Below are positions 51,784 to 60,815 of a DNA stretch of 64,000 nucleotides, piece by piece. The notes under the pieces were generated by a model that did not search any database, was not told the origin of the DNA, and worked only from the letters and a program-made list of their open reading frames with translations. Source of the DNA: Pyxidicoccus sp. MSG2. GTDB lineage: Bacteria > Myxococcota > Myxococcia > Myxococcales > Myxococcaceae. A program made the translations under genes and the position numbers. The DNA is taken from the NCBI RefSeq assembly GCF_026626705.1, contig NZ_JAPNKC010000001.1:9380001-9444000 (forward strand). The letters run 5' to 3'. The number at the start of each line of letters is the position of its first letter. The first letter of the stretch is position 1.

Positions 51784-52404
51784 GTGAGCTCCAAGACGAG
51801 TGTCCTCGAACCGCTGCGCGTCCGCATCCGCCGCCTCCAGTTCATCATGGGGCTGGGGTTCATCGCGCTCATCGTTGGCCGGGGCCTCGGCTGGGTGCTC
51901 ATCATGCGTCTGACGACGCGCATCCAGGAATTGCCCTTCGCCTTCCTGCAGATGCTGGCCGCGGTGGCGCTCGTGAATCTGTGGCTGCTCGTGGGGCTGC
52001 CGCTGCTCTGCTACGGCGCCGCGCGGGTGATTGAGCTGCGGCCGTGGACCACGGCGCTCGGGGCTTCCGCCACGGGCCTGGCCTTCATCCTGATGATCGA
52101 CTTCGTCCAGGGCGGCGCGGATGCCCTGTGGGAGGGCGGTCTCTGGTCCGTGCTCAACGTGGTGACCTCCGCCGTGGGCGTGGTGCTCAGTGCCCGCGCC
52201 GTGGTGAAGGGCCGGGCCGCGGCGGCGCAGCAGGTCGGCAAGGCGCAGGCGAAGGCCCAGGAACGCAAGTCCGAGTACGACGAGTTCCTCCGCGCGGCCG
52301 AGGCGGGCGCGGCCCGGCTGGAGCAGCGTGAGGCCGAGGCGCAGCAGGCCCAGGCCACTGAGGTTGCACCCTCGCCGGACACGAGCAAGACGCCGGCCGC
52401 CTGA
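51784..52404 (+). CDS. Small membrane protein with coiled-coil tail
   Basis: Starts at GTG 51784. The 206 residues include three or four hydrophobic segments between 20 and 135 (LQFIMGLGFIALIVGRGLGW, LVNLWLLVGLPLLCYGA, LGASATGLAFILMIDFV) and a charged Ala/Gln/Glu-rich coiled coil at the end. Not recognised. It lies 20 bases after truA and may be in the same transcript. Confidence 0.7.
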   Translation: MSSKTSVLEPLRVRIRRLQFIMGLGFIALIVGRGLGWVLIMRLTTRIQELPFAFLQMLAAVALVNLWLLVGLPLLCYGAARVIELRPWTTALGASATGLAFILMIDFVQGGADALWEGGLWSVLNVVTSAVGVVLSARAVVKGRAAAAQQVGKAQAKAQERKSEYDEFLRAAEAGAARLEQREAEAQQAQATEVAPSPDTSKTPAA

Positions 52405-52461
52405 GCCGGCTTCAGCTCCCGGTGCGTCTGGCCGGGAGCCTTCCCTCCTCCCACTGCACGC

Positions 52462-52974
52462 TCACCCGGCGGTGATGCGCCCGGGGGCTTCGTTGGTGCC
52501 CGTCGTCGTATGGCACGAGGCGCAGGCCCCGGTGTTCTGGGGCGTGCTCATGGCGCGCTGGACTCCGGCCACGTTGATGCGGGCGGTGTAGGGGAACGTG
52601 AAGCCCTGGGCATCCCCGGCGCGGAGGAAGAAGTTGCCCGAGGCATTGGTCTGCAGCGTGTAGCTCTTCTGCTGGGCGTCGGTGATGACCACCTGGGCGC
52701 CTTCGACGCCGGCGCAGTCGTTCGCTTCGTGCGCGGTGGCATGGACGGTGCCCGCCACCACGAACCGGGGCCCCTCGCCCCGCTCGGTGTGACACTGGAT
52801 ACAGTCGCCTCCGGGGTGCATCAGAGGTGACTCGCTGTCCCCGCCCGTCCACTTCTTCCCGGTGGAGCACTCGGTGGTGCTCGTGGGCTCCAGGGTTCCT
52901 CCCTCACCACAGCCCGCGTGCAGGCTACCCAGGATGAAACACAAAACAGCAAACGACGGACGGCGATGGGACAT
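52462..52974 (-). CDS. Di-haem cytochrome c lipoprotein
   Basis: The 170-residue product has a lipobox (LGSLHAGC) after a signal peptide and two haem-binding CxxCH motifs: CIQCH (residues about 58-62) and CASCH (about 150-154). Between them is a carboxypeptidase-regulatory-like beta domain (VEGAQVVITDAQQKSYTLQT, SGNFFLRAGDAQGF). Placing haem sites at both ends of a transthyretin-like fold is unusual. It could pass electrons at the cell surface. Good AGGAG site. No redox partner is adjacent. Confidence 0.8.
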   Translation of the reverse strand: MSHRRPSFAVLCFILGSLHAGCGEGGTLEPTSTTECSTGKKWTGGDSESPLMHPGGDCIQCHTERGEGPRFVVAGTVHATAHEANDCAGVEGAQVVITDAQQKSYTLQTNASGNFFLRAGDAQGFTFPYTARINVAGVQRAMSTPQNTGACASCHTTTGTNEAPGRITAG

Positions 52975-53171
52975 GGAACTCCTCTTGAGAGGGATTGATG
53001 CAAAAGAAGGCGAGCGACGCCGTCTGTCAACATCAATCGCAGAGGTGTAGTCATTCCAATGGCTTGCGCTGACGCCGTTGCTCGCGGTGTTGGTGCGGTG
53101 TCTGCCATTTATGAGAATTCATTCAGAGATGTCTCAAACTCGCCTGGTGCGACACCGCTACGGTGCCCGCC

Positions 53172-54389
53172 ATGGTGGTCGTCCTGACAGCCTTCCTGCT
53201 TGCCGCCTCGCCCGAGACGGCGCCCCTGAGCTTCGCGGAGGCGCTCGCGCTGGCGGAGCGCGCGCCCCTGCCCGACGCCGCCGCACGCGCGCTGGAGTCC
53301 AAGCGTGCCGCGGATGCGCGCATGTCCACGCTGGCCAACCCGCAGCTCGTCGTGGAGCCCGGCTGGCGGCGCTCGGAGGCCGCTGGCGGTGGACTGGACC
53401 TGCGCGTCGGCGTGGCGCAGCCCTTCAACCTCTCCGGCCACGGGGCCGCGCGCGCGGAGGCCGCGCGGCTGGAGACAGAAGCCCTCTGCGCGGAGGCCCG
53501 CGCGCTCCTGCTGGCCCGGCGGCTGTCGGTGGCCGAGGCCTGGCTCCTGCTGTGGGCCGCCGAGCAGGCCCATGCGCGGGCCGCCGAGGAGGTCCGGCTC
53601 GCGGGTGAGCTGCGACGGGCGGTGGAGTCCGCCGCGGCGCTCGGCGCGGCCACCGCGCTGGACGTGGCGGAGGCCACCACCTACGCGGCCGAGGCCCGGC
53701 TGGCGGAGCTGGACGCGCAGGGCCAGGTGGCCGAGCGTCGCGCCGCCTTCTCCCGTCAGGTGGGGGGCCGTGGGACATGGCCCGTCTCCGCCGCCGGCCC
53801 GCTGCCCGAGGTGGTGCTGCCGCCCGAGTCGCGGTGGCCGGAGCTGCAAGCGAGCGCGGCGCGGCTGCCGGCGGTGGTGGCGCGGCGGTTCCAGGCACGC
53901 GCAGAGCGCGCCCGGGCCGACGAGGTACGGGCCGCCAGGGGCGTCCAGCTCCAGCTCGGCGTCGCGGCCCTACGCGAGTACGACGGCGCGGTGGGCGGCG
54001 TGGCCACCGTGGGCGTGACGCCGCCTGTGTTCGACCGCGCCGAGCGCGAGCGCGGCACCCTGCTGGCCGGCGCCACGCGGCTGGAGGGTGAGGCCGCCGC
54101 CGACGCCGCCACCGCCGGGGCGGACCTGGCGCTCGCCCTCCACGAGGTGGAGCACTCGCACGAGGTGGCAGAGGTGCTTCGCGGCACGCTGCTGCCCGGC
54201 GCCGAGAAGGCCGCGAGCCTGGCGGAGCTGCTCTTCCGCGCGGGTGACGCCACCGTCCTCGAGGTGGTCCGCCTGCGCCGCGCGCTCGTCACCGCCCGCA
54301 TCCGCCTGGGCCATGCGCAGGCCGGGGAGGCCCTGGCGCGCGTGCGGGCCCACTTCTTCGTCGACGCGCTCCGCGAGCCTGCTTCGTGA
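53172..54389 (+). CDS. Outer-membrane efflux protein (TolC/CusC type)
   Basis: The product of about 405 residues has a short signal peptide and long Ala-rich helices with heptad character (LSFAEALALAERAPLP; AEARALLLARRLSVAEAWLL; VEHSHEVAEVLRGTLLPGAE), the pattern of TolC-family factors. LFRAGDATVLEVVRLRRALV is the conserved C-terminal repeat segment. It forms the outer-membrane channel of the metal efflux system encoded downstream. ATG 53172 is preferred; a GTG at 53163 is possible. Confidence 0.85.
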   Translation: MVVVLTAFLLAASPETAPLSFAEALALAERAPLPDAAARALESKRAADARMSTLANPQLVVEPGWRRSEAAGGGLDLRVGVAQPFNLSGHGAARAEAARLETEALCAEARALLLARRLSVAEAWLLLWAAEQAHARAAEEVRLAGELRRAVESAAALGAATALDVAEATTYAAEARLAELDAQGQVAERRAAFSRQVGGRGTWPVSAAGPLPEVVLPPESRWPELQASAARLPAVVARRFQARAERARADEVRAARGVQLQLGVAALREYDGAVGGVATVGVTPPVFDRAERERGTLLAGATRLEGEAAADAATAGADLALALHEVEHSHEVAEVLRGTLLPGAEKAASLAELLFRAGDATVLEVVRLRRALVTARIRLGHAQAGEALARVRAHFFVDALREPAS

Positions 54390-54400
54390 GGTTGCACACC

Positions 54401-55495
54401 ATGAGATTCGTCTTGCTGCCCATCCTCCTGCTGCTGGGGGTGGCTCCTGGCTGCTCCACGCCACTGGAAGCCGGGGCCGACTCCGCACGGCCCGCGGCGC
54501 CGCGGCCGAGCTCCGCCTCTTCCTGGGTGCGTCCCCGTCCCGCGCGGGGAGTGCCGCTGGCGGAGGCGCCCGCCCGCGTGCTGCCGGCGCCCGGGGGCAC
54601 GGCCGTCGTGGGCGTCCCCCTGCGCGCCACCGTGGCCCGCATCGCCATCCGCCCGGGCCAGCGGGTGAAGCAGGGCGAGGTGCTGTTGGAGGTCCGCATG
54701 CCGGAAGCCGTGGAGGCCGCGGGCCGCTTCCTGGCCGCGTCCCTGCGGCGCGACGCGTACTCGAAGCGGCGCGAGCAGCTCCTGGCGCTCCAGGCACAGG
54801 GCATGGCCCGGCTGGCGGAGCTGTCCGAAGCGGAGACGCAGGTCGCCGAGGCCCAGGCGGCCGCGCAGGCCGCGCTGGCGCTGCTCGCGGTGGCGGGGCT
54901 GGGCGCGGGGGACGCGGCCGCCCTGGCGCGCGGCGGCGCCGTGCCGCTGCGAAGCCCCGTGGCGGGCGTCGTCACCGAGGTGTCCGGGGAGCTGGGCGAG
55001 ACGCGCGAGAGCGGTGGCGTGCCGTGGGTGCGGGTGGCGGGCGAGGGCGAGGCCCTGCTCGAGGCCCGCTTCACCCGAGGCCTTCCCGCGGAGGCCCGCT
55101 TCGAGCTGGCCCTTCCGGGCGAGGCGCCGCTGCCTCTGCGCGAGGTGGGCCGCTCGCCCGCCGTGGACGCCCGGGACGGCACCACCGCGGCCTGGTTCGC
55201 TCCCGAGCCCTCGCGCGTCCTGCCCGCGGGCCTCACCGGCACGGTGCGCGTGCGCGCGGACAGCCTGCCGGGCGTCTGGGTGGTGCCGTCGCGGGCGCTG
55301 CTGCTGGAGGCGGGGCGGGCCGAGTTGCTGGTGCGCGAGGCGGAGGGCTTCCGCCGCCAGCCGGTGGAGGTGGTGGTGACTTCCGGCGCGGACGCGCTGG
55401 TGCGGGGGGCCGGTGAGGCGGACGCGGTGGCCGCGGACGCGGAGGCCCTGCTCGCGGCCGCGAGCGTCGCCCCAGGCGAGGAGGAGACACGGTGA
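54401..55495 (+). CDS. Periplasmic adaptor lipoprotein (membrane fusion protein)
   Basis: From ATG 54401 the product is 364 residues with a lipobox (LLLLGVAPGC). It has the lipoyl/barrel-sandwich halves (VARIAIRPGQRVKQGEVLLE and VPLRSPVAGVVTEVSGELGE) around an alpha-hairpin, then the beta-barrel and C-terminal domain (VWVVPSRALLLEAGRAELLV). A GTG at 54386 overlapping the previous stop is an alternative start. It links the RND pump to the outer-membrane channel. There is no His-rich metal-binding N-terminus of the kind seen in CusB or ZneB. Confidence 0.85.
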   Translation: MRFVLLPILLLLGVAPGCSTPLEAGADSARPAAPRPSSASSWVRPRPARGVPLAEAPARVLPAPGGTAVVGVPLRATVARIAIRPGQRVKQGEVLLEVRMPEAVEAAGRFLAASLRRDAYSKRREQLLALQAQGMARLAELSEAETQVAEAQAAAQAALALLAVAGLGAGDAAALARGGAVPLRSPVAGVVTEVSGELGETRESGGVPWVRVAGEGEALLEARFTRGLPAEARFELALPGEAPLPLREVGRSPAVDARDGTTAAWFAPEPSRVLPAGLTGTVRVRADSLPGVWVVPSRALLLEAGRAELLVREAEGFRRQPVEVVVTSGADALVRGAGEADAVAADAEALLAAASVAPGEEETR

Positions 55496-58400
55496 TTGCC
55501 CGGCTCGTGGAGGCCAGTGTCCGGCACCGCGGCCTGGTGCTGTCGCTGACGGTGGTGCTCGCGCTGGTGGCGGGCGCGGTGGCATTCCGGCTGGAGCTGG
55601 ACGCGCTGCCGGACATCACCACCAACCAGGTGCTCGTCCTCACGCGCGCCCCCGGGCTGACGCCCGAGGAGGTGGAGCGGCTCGTCTCGCGTCCCATCGA
55701 AGCGGCACTCAGCGGCATCCCCGGGCTCGTCGAGCACCGGAGCCTGTCGCGCTATGGCATCTCCTCCGTCACCGCCGTCTTCGAGGACGGGGTGGACCCG
55801 TACCGCGCGCGCCAGGGCGTGCAGGAGCGGCTCACCGGGCTGGCGTCCCGCCTGCCGCCGGGGGTGGAGGCGCCGGAGCTGGGGCCGCTCACCGGTGGCC
55901 TGGGCGAGGTCTTCCACTTCACGCTGGGCTCGCCGGAGCGCACGCCCGCTGAGCTGCGCGAGCTGGCGGAGCTGCGCGTGGCTCCGCTGCTGCGCGGCGT
56001 GCCGGGCGTGGTGGAGGTGAACAGCTGGGGCGGGCAGCAGCGCACGCTGGAGGTGCGGGCGGACCCGGTGAAGCTGGCCGCGCGCGGGCTGACGCTCGCG
56101 GACGTGCGCGAGGCGCTGGAGGGCGCGTCGGGCGCGGTGCCGGGGGCGAGCCTCGCGGCGGGAGACCGGCAGGTGCTGGTGCGCGCGGTGGCCCGGCCTC
56201 CAGGAGCCACCGAGCTGGGCGGCGCGGTGGTGCGCACGCCGGGCGGCGGCCACGTGCGGGTGGCGGACCTGGCGGACGTGGGGCCGGGCGCGCTGCCCCG
56301 CATCGGCACCGCCACCGCCAACGGCCGGGGTGAGACTGTCTACGTCATGGTGCAGATGCTCCGCGGCGCCAATGCGCTGGAGGTGGTGGAGGCCCTGCAC
56401 GCGCGCATGGCGGACGTGGAGGCGGTGCTGCCCGCGGACGTCCGGGTGGACCTCGTCTATGACCGGGGCGTGCTGGTGCGCGGCACCCTGCGCACGGTGG
56501 CGAAGAACCTGGCCGAGGGCGGCCTGCTGGTGGTGCTGGTGCTGCTGGCCCTGCTGGGCCGCTTCCGGGCGGGGCTGCTGGTGGCCTCGGTGATTCCGCT
56601 GTCCATGCTGGGCGCGTCCGTGGGCATGGTGCTGCTGGGCATCCCCGGCAACCTGATGAGCCTGGGCGCCATCGACTTCGGCCTCCTGGTGGACGGCGCG
56701 GTGGTGATGGTGGAAGGCGTGTTCCACCACGTGGGGCACGCCCGGCAGCCCGTCCCGGAAGACGCGTGGCGGCGACGGCTGGGCGAGGTGATGGCGTCGA
56801 TGTCCCGGCCCGTCTTCTTCTCCGTGCTCATCATCATGCTCGTCTACGTGCCGGTGCTGTCGCTCACCGGCGCGGACGGGAAGATGTTCCGGCCCATGGC
56901 GCTCACGGTGATGCTGGCGCTGGCCACCTCGCTGCTGCTGGCGCTCACCTTCATCCCCGCGGCGGCGAGCTGGGTGCTGCGGCCCCGGGACATCCCGGAG
57001 CGCGAGCCCTGGTTGGTGCGCGCGGTGGAGCGCGCCTACCGCCCGCTGCTGGAGCGGGCCCTGCGGCACCCGGCTCGGGTGGCCGGTGGCGCGGGGGCGC
57101 TGCTCGTCCTGGGCCTCGTCCTCTACATGCGGGCGGGCATCGAGTTCGTCCCCCAGCTGAACGAGGGAGACCTGGTGGTGCAGACGACGCGCGCGGGCGA
57201 CCTCCGGCTGGAGGCGGCGGCGCGCGAGGCGGGACGGCTGGAGGCGGCGCTGCTGGGGCGCGTGCCGGAGGTGGTGCGGGTGGTGTCTCGCGTGGGCAGC
57301 CCCGCGGTGGCCACGGACATCATGGGCCTGGAGCAGGCGGACGTCTTCGTCACCCTGACGCCGCGCGAGCACTGGCGCCCGGGCCTGACGCCGGAGGCGC
57401 TGGTGGAAGACTTGCGGCGCGCGCTGGACGCTCACGCCCCCGGCGGCGAGCCCTCCTTCACCCAGCCCATCCAGATGCGCTTCAACGAGCTGCTGGGCGG
57501 CTCCGTCACCGACGTGGCGGTGAGTCTCTACGGAGAGGACCTGGGCACGCTGCGTGGACTGGCCGAGACGGTGGCGTCGCGGGTGGAGGGCGAGCCGGGC
57601 GCGGTGGACGTGCGCGTGCTCGCGCCGCCGGAGGTGTCGCTGCTGGAGGTGGAGCCCCGGCCGCTGGACGCGGCGCGCGCGGGCTTCTCCGTGCGGCAGG
57701 TGCTGGAGGCGGTGCAGGCGGTGCGCACCGGGCTGGAGGTGGGCGCCACCTACGACGGCGCGGTGCGGGTGCCCATCGTCCTCCGGCTCGGCGCGGACGC
57801 GGAGGCCTTCTCGCTGGAGGACCTGGCGCTGCCCACCGCCTCGGGCGGGCTGGTGCCGCTGTCACGCGTGGCGGACGTGCGCCTGACGGCGGCGCCCAGC
57901 CTGGTGAGCCGCCAGGACGGGCAGCGCCGGCTGGTGGTGGGCTTCAACGTGCGGGGCGCGGACCTGGGGACGGTGGTGGCCGGTGCGCGGGCGAGGGTGG
58001 AGCAAGGGCTGCGGCTGCCGGACGGCTACCGGCTCGTCTGGGGTGGCCAGTACGAGACCTTGACGGCGGCGGCGCGGCGGCTTTCGCTGGTGCTTCCCGC
58101 GGTGGGGGGCCTCATCGTGACGGTGCTCGTCGTGGCGTTCGGGCGGCTCCGGCCCGCCCTCATCATCTTCACCCACGTGCCCTTCGCGTGCGTGGGCGGC
58201 GTGCTCGCGCTGTCGCTGCGCGGCATGCCGGTGTCCATCTCCGCGGCCATCGGCTTCATCGCCCTGTCCGGCATCGCCGTGCTCAACGGCGTGGTGTGGG
58301 TGTCGCGGCTCCTGCAGCATGAGGCGGCGGGGATGTGGGTGCCGGAGGCGGTGCGGCTCACCGCCCGCGAGCGGCTCCGCCCGGTGCTGATGACGGCGCT

Positions 58401-58605
58401 GGTGGCGGCCCTGGGCTTCGTGCCCATGATGCTGGCGCGGGGCGTGGGGGCGGAGGTGCAGCGGCCCCTCGCCACGGTGGTGGTGGGCGGGTTGGTGACG
58501 TCCACGCTGCTCACCCTGGGCGTGCTGCCCTCGCTCTACCCCTGGCTGTCGCGGCGCCGGGTCCGGAGCGCGCTGCGGCTCGCCGCGCCGGAGGTCTCGA
58601 CGTGA
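55492..58605 (+). CDS. Heavy-metal efflux RND pump (CzcA/CusA family)
   Basis: The 1037-residue protein starts at a GTG overlapping the adaptor stop (GTGA). It has the HME-RND opening (DITTNQVLVLTRAPGLTPEE) and 12 membrane helices in two halves. Helix 4 carries the proton-relay set Asp395, Asp401 and Glu408 in GAIDFGLLVDGAVVMVEG, spaced as in CzcA (D402/D408/E415), which points to divalent ions such as zinc, cobalt, nickel or cadmium over copper/silver. Substrate stays inferred. Confidence 0.92.
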   Translation: MIARLVEASVRHRGLVLSLTVVLALVAGAVAFRLELDALPDITTNQVLVLTRAPGLTPEEVERLVSRPIEAALSGIPGLVEHRSLSRYGISSVTAVFEDGVDPYRARQGVQERLTGLASRLPPGVEAPELGPLTGGLGEVFHFTLGSPERTPAELRELAELRVAPLLRGVPGVVEVNSWGGQQRTLEVRADPVKLAARGLTLADVREALEGASGAVPGASLAAGDRQVLVRAVARPPGATELGGAVVRTPGGGHVRVADLADVGPGALPRIGTATANGRGETVYVMVQMLRGANALEVVEALHARMADVEAVLPADVRVDLVYDRGVLVRGTLRTVAKNLAEGGLLVVLVLLALLGRFRAGLLVASVIPLSMLGASVGMVLLGIPGNLMSLGAIDFGLLVDGAVVMVEGVFHHVGHARQPVPEDAWRRRLGEVMASMSRPVFFSVLIIMLVYVPVLSLTGADGKMFRPMALTVMLALATSLLLALTFIPAAASWVLRPRDIPEREPWLVRAVERAYRPLLERALRHPARVAGGAGALLVLGLVLYMRAGIEFVPQLNEGDLVVQTTRAGDLRLEAAAREAGRLEAALLGRVPEVVRVVSRVGSPAVATDIMGLEQADVFVTLTPREHWRPGLTPEALVEDLRRALDAHAPGGEPSFTQPIQMRFNELLGGSVTDVAVSLYGEDLGTLRGLAETVASRVEGEPGAVDVRVLAPPEVSLLEVEPRPLDAARAGFSVRQVLEAVQAVRTGLEVGATYDGAVRVPIVLRLGADAEAFSLEDLALPTASGGLVPLSRVADVRLTAAPSLVSRQDGQRRLVVGFNVRGADLGTVVAGARARVEQGLRLPDGYRLVWGGQYETLTAAARRLSLVLPAVGGLIVTVLVVAFGRLRPALIIFTHVPFACVGGVLALSLRGMPVSISAAIGFIALSGIAVLNGVVWVSRLLQHEAAGMWVPEAVRLTARERLRPVLMTALVAALGFVPMMLARGVGAEVQRPLATVVVGGLVTSTLLTLGVLPSLYPWLSRRRVRSALRLAAPEVST

Positions 58606-59285
58606 AGCTGCTGCTGGTGGAGGACGAGGAGCGCATGGCCCGGCTGCTGAGCCGCGGGCTGTCCGAGGCCGGCCACCACGTGGACGTGTGCGAGCGGGGC
58701 GAGGACGCGCTCCAGCAAGCGATGGACGTGGCGTACGACATCGTGCTGCTGGACTGGAACCTGCCGGACCTGGACGGGCTTGCGGTGTTGCGACGGTGGC
58801 GCGAGCGCGGGCTGCGCACGCCGGTGATGCTGCTCACCGCGCGCGGCACAGTGGGCGAGAAGGTGACGGGCCTGCGCGCTGGAGCGGACGACTACCTGGC
58901 CAAGCCCTTCGCCTTCGAGGAGCTGCTGGCCCGGCTGGAGGCGTTGCACCGCCGGGGGGACGCGGGCACGCCGCTGTGGCAGGTGGGGCCGCTGGTGCTG
59001 GACTCGCGCCGGCGGGTGCTGCGGCACGGCGACCAGGAGCAGCCGCTCACCGGGCGTGAGTTCGCGCTCTTCCTGGAGCTGGGTGGGCACGTGGGCGAGG
59101 TGCGGGCCCGCTCGGAGTTGCTGGCGAGCGTGTGGGGCGACACCTTCGACGGGCCGCCCAACATCGTGGACGTGTACGTGGGCTACCTGCGCGGAAAGCT
59201 GGAGCGGCTGGGGGCCTCGGGGGCGGTGTCCATCCAGGTGGTGCGCGGGGTGGGCTTCCGGCTGGTGGTGGGAGGCGGGAAGTGA
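58602..59285 (+). CDS. OmpR-family response regulator
   Basis: The GTG start overlaps the RND stop. The 227-residue protein has a receiver with phospho-acceptor Asp51 (IVLLDWNLPDLDG) and KPF (LAKPFAFEELLARLE), then a winged helix (PLTGREFALFLELGGHVGEV, IVDVYVGYLRGKLERLG). It would control the efflux operon in response to metal through the kinase encoded next. Confidence 0.92.
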   Translation: MKLLLVEDEERMARLLSRGLSEAGHHVDVCERGEDALQQAMDVAYDIVLLDWNLPDLDGLAVLRRWRERGLRTPVMLLTARGTVGEKVTGLRAGADDYLAKPFAFEELLARLEALHRRGDAGTPLWQVGPLVLDSRRRVLRHGDQEQPLTGREFALFLELGGHVGEVRARSELLASVWGDTFDGPPNIVDVYVGYLRGKLERLGASGAVSIQVVRGVGFRLVVGGGK

Positions 59286-60673
59286 AGCTGGCCACGCGGC
59301 TGTGGCTGCTGGGCGCGGCCGTGCCCGTGGTGGGCGTGGTGCTGGCGCTGGTGCTGGCGGGACAGCTCTACGAAATCTGGCTGGCGCGGGTGGTGGACCA
59401 GGCGCTGCTGTCACAGGCGGCGACGGAGGCCGTGAGCCTCTTCGACGGGCCCGGTGGTGAGCCGCACCTGCACCTGGAGCACTCGCCGCTGACGGACGTG
59501 GTGCGCGCCTTCGCCCCCGTGGCGGAGGTGTACGGCCCGGATGGGCGGCGCGTGCTGTCCTTTCCGTCTACGGAGTCCGCGGCCTTGGAGCGGCTCGTCC
59601 CACCGGCTGAAGACGCTCCGCCGCGCCTGGAGACGGTGCGCGAGGGGGATGTGCCGATGCGGCGGTTGACGGTGCGCGTGGTGTCGCCCGCGGGCGTGCC
59701 ACACCTCCTGCGGCTGTCCACGTCGCTGGCCTGGCACGAGGCCGCGGTCCGCGCCTTCCAGGGCACCACCCTGGGGATGGCCGCGCTGCTGGGGCTCGTC
59801 TTCTTCGGACTGCAGACGTGGCAGGCGCGGTGGCTGGAGCGGCGGCTGAAGGAGCTGCGGGGCCTCATTGCCCGGCTGCGCGAGGGCGTGCTGTCCGGCG
59901 CGCCGTCGGAAGGCGCCACGCGGGACGAGGTGGCGGAGGTGGAGTCCGCGCTGCGCGAGGCCGCGGGCCGGCTGGGCGCCGCGCGCGAGGCCCAGGAGCA
60001 GCTCATCGCCAGGGCCGCGCACGAGCTGCGCACGCCGCTGGCCCTCATGCGCACGCACCTGGACCTGGCGCTGTGGAAGGAGCGCGACGCGGCCGAGCTG
60101 CGCGCGTCGCTGGAGGAGACGCGCCGCGAAGTGGAGCGCCTGTCCACGCTGGCGGGCAACCTGCTGGACCTGGCCTCCTTCGGCCGGGGGACGTGGGAAG
60201 TCGCGCGGGGAGACCTGGGCGTGGTGCTGGAGGACGCCTCGGCGGCGGCGCGCGCGCAGGCGGAGGAGCAGGGCGTCTGGGTGACGGTGGCGGCCCCGCG
60301 GCCCGCCATGTGCGCGTTCCATGTCAGCTCGGTGCGACAGGCGCTGGACAACCTGCTGGCCAACGCGCTGCGCTTCGCCCCGCGCGGCACCGAAATCACC
60401 CTGCGCGCCGAGCGGCGGGAGTCCCTCTGGCGCGTGTCCGTCAGGGACGTGGGGCCCGGCATCCCCGCCGCTCACCGCGAGAAGGTCTTCACCCCCTTCT
60501 ATCGCCTCGAGTCCTCGGGCCCGGGCACTGGCCTGGGCCTGGCCGTGGTGGAGGAGGTGGCCCGACGCCACGGGGGCCGCGCCTACGTGGCGGAGACGCA
60601 GGGCCCCGGCGCCGAGCTGGTGATGGAGCTGCCCGACGCGGGGCCGGCGGCTGTCTCCCTCCACCATCCCTGA
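59282..60673 (+). CDS. Membrane sensor histidine kinase
   Basis: The GTG start overlaps the regulator stop. The 463-residue protein has two membrane helices (LWLLGAAVPVVGVVLALVLA, and about 158-178) around a periplasmic sensor of 130 residues. Cytoplasmic parts are the H-box His247 (RAAHELRTPLALMRTHLDLA), N-box (LDNLLANALRFAPRG) and G boxes (DVGPGI, GTGLGLAVVEEVARRHGG). It presumably senses periplasmic metal. Confidence 0.92.
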   Translation: MKLATRLWLLGAAVPVVGVVLALVLAGQLYEIWLARVVDQALLSQAATEAVSLFDGPGGEPHLHLEHSPLTDVVRAFAPVAEVYGPDGRRVLSFPSTESAALERLVPPAEDAPPRLETVREGDVPMRRLTVRVVSPAGVPHLLRLSTSLAWHEAAVRAFQGTTLGMAALLGLVFFGLQTWQARWLERRLKELRGLIARLREGVLSGAPSEGATRDEVAEVESALREAAGRLGAAREAQEQLIARAAHELRTPLALMRTHLDLALWKERDAAELRASLEETRREVERLSTLAGNLLDLASFGRGTWEVARGDLGVVLEDASAAARAQAEEQGVWVTVAAPRPAMCAFHVSSVRQALDNLLANALRFAPRGTEITLRAERRESLWRVSVRDVGPGIPAAHREKVFTPFYRLESSGPGTGLGLAVVEEVARRHGGRAYVAETQGPGAELVMELPDAGPAAVSLHHP

Positions 60674-60815
60674 GCGCTGAAGCACCTCCGGGAGTTCGTC
60701 CCGCGCCGCCCCGGGTTCGTCCCTCGCCCGGGCACCTTCGTCACATTCCGCGCAGGCGGCTGACCCCTGTTGGTACTGAACACGCGTCATTCGCGTTTCA
60801 GAGGGGGTTCACCAA

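Noticed and set aside
54289..57435. A 1048-codon minus-strand frame across the efflux genes
   Set aside because: It is antisense to adaptor and RND genes whose motifs are intact.
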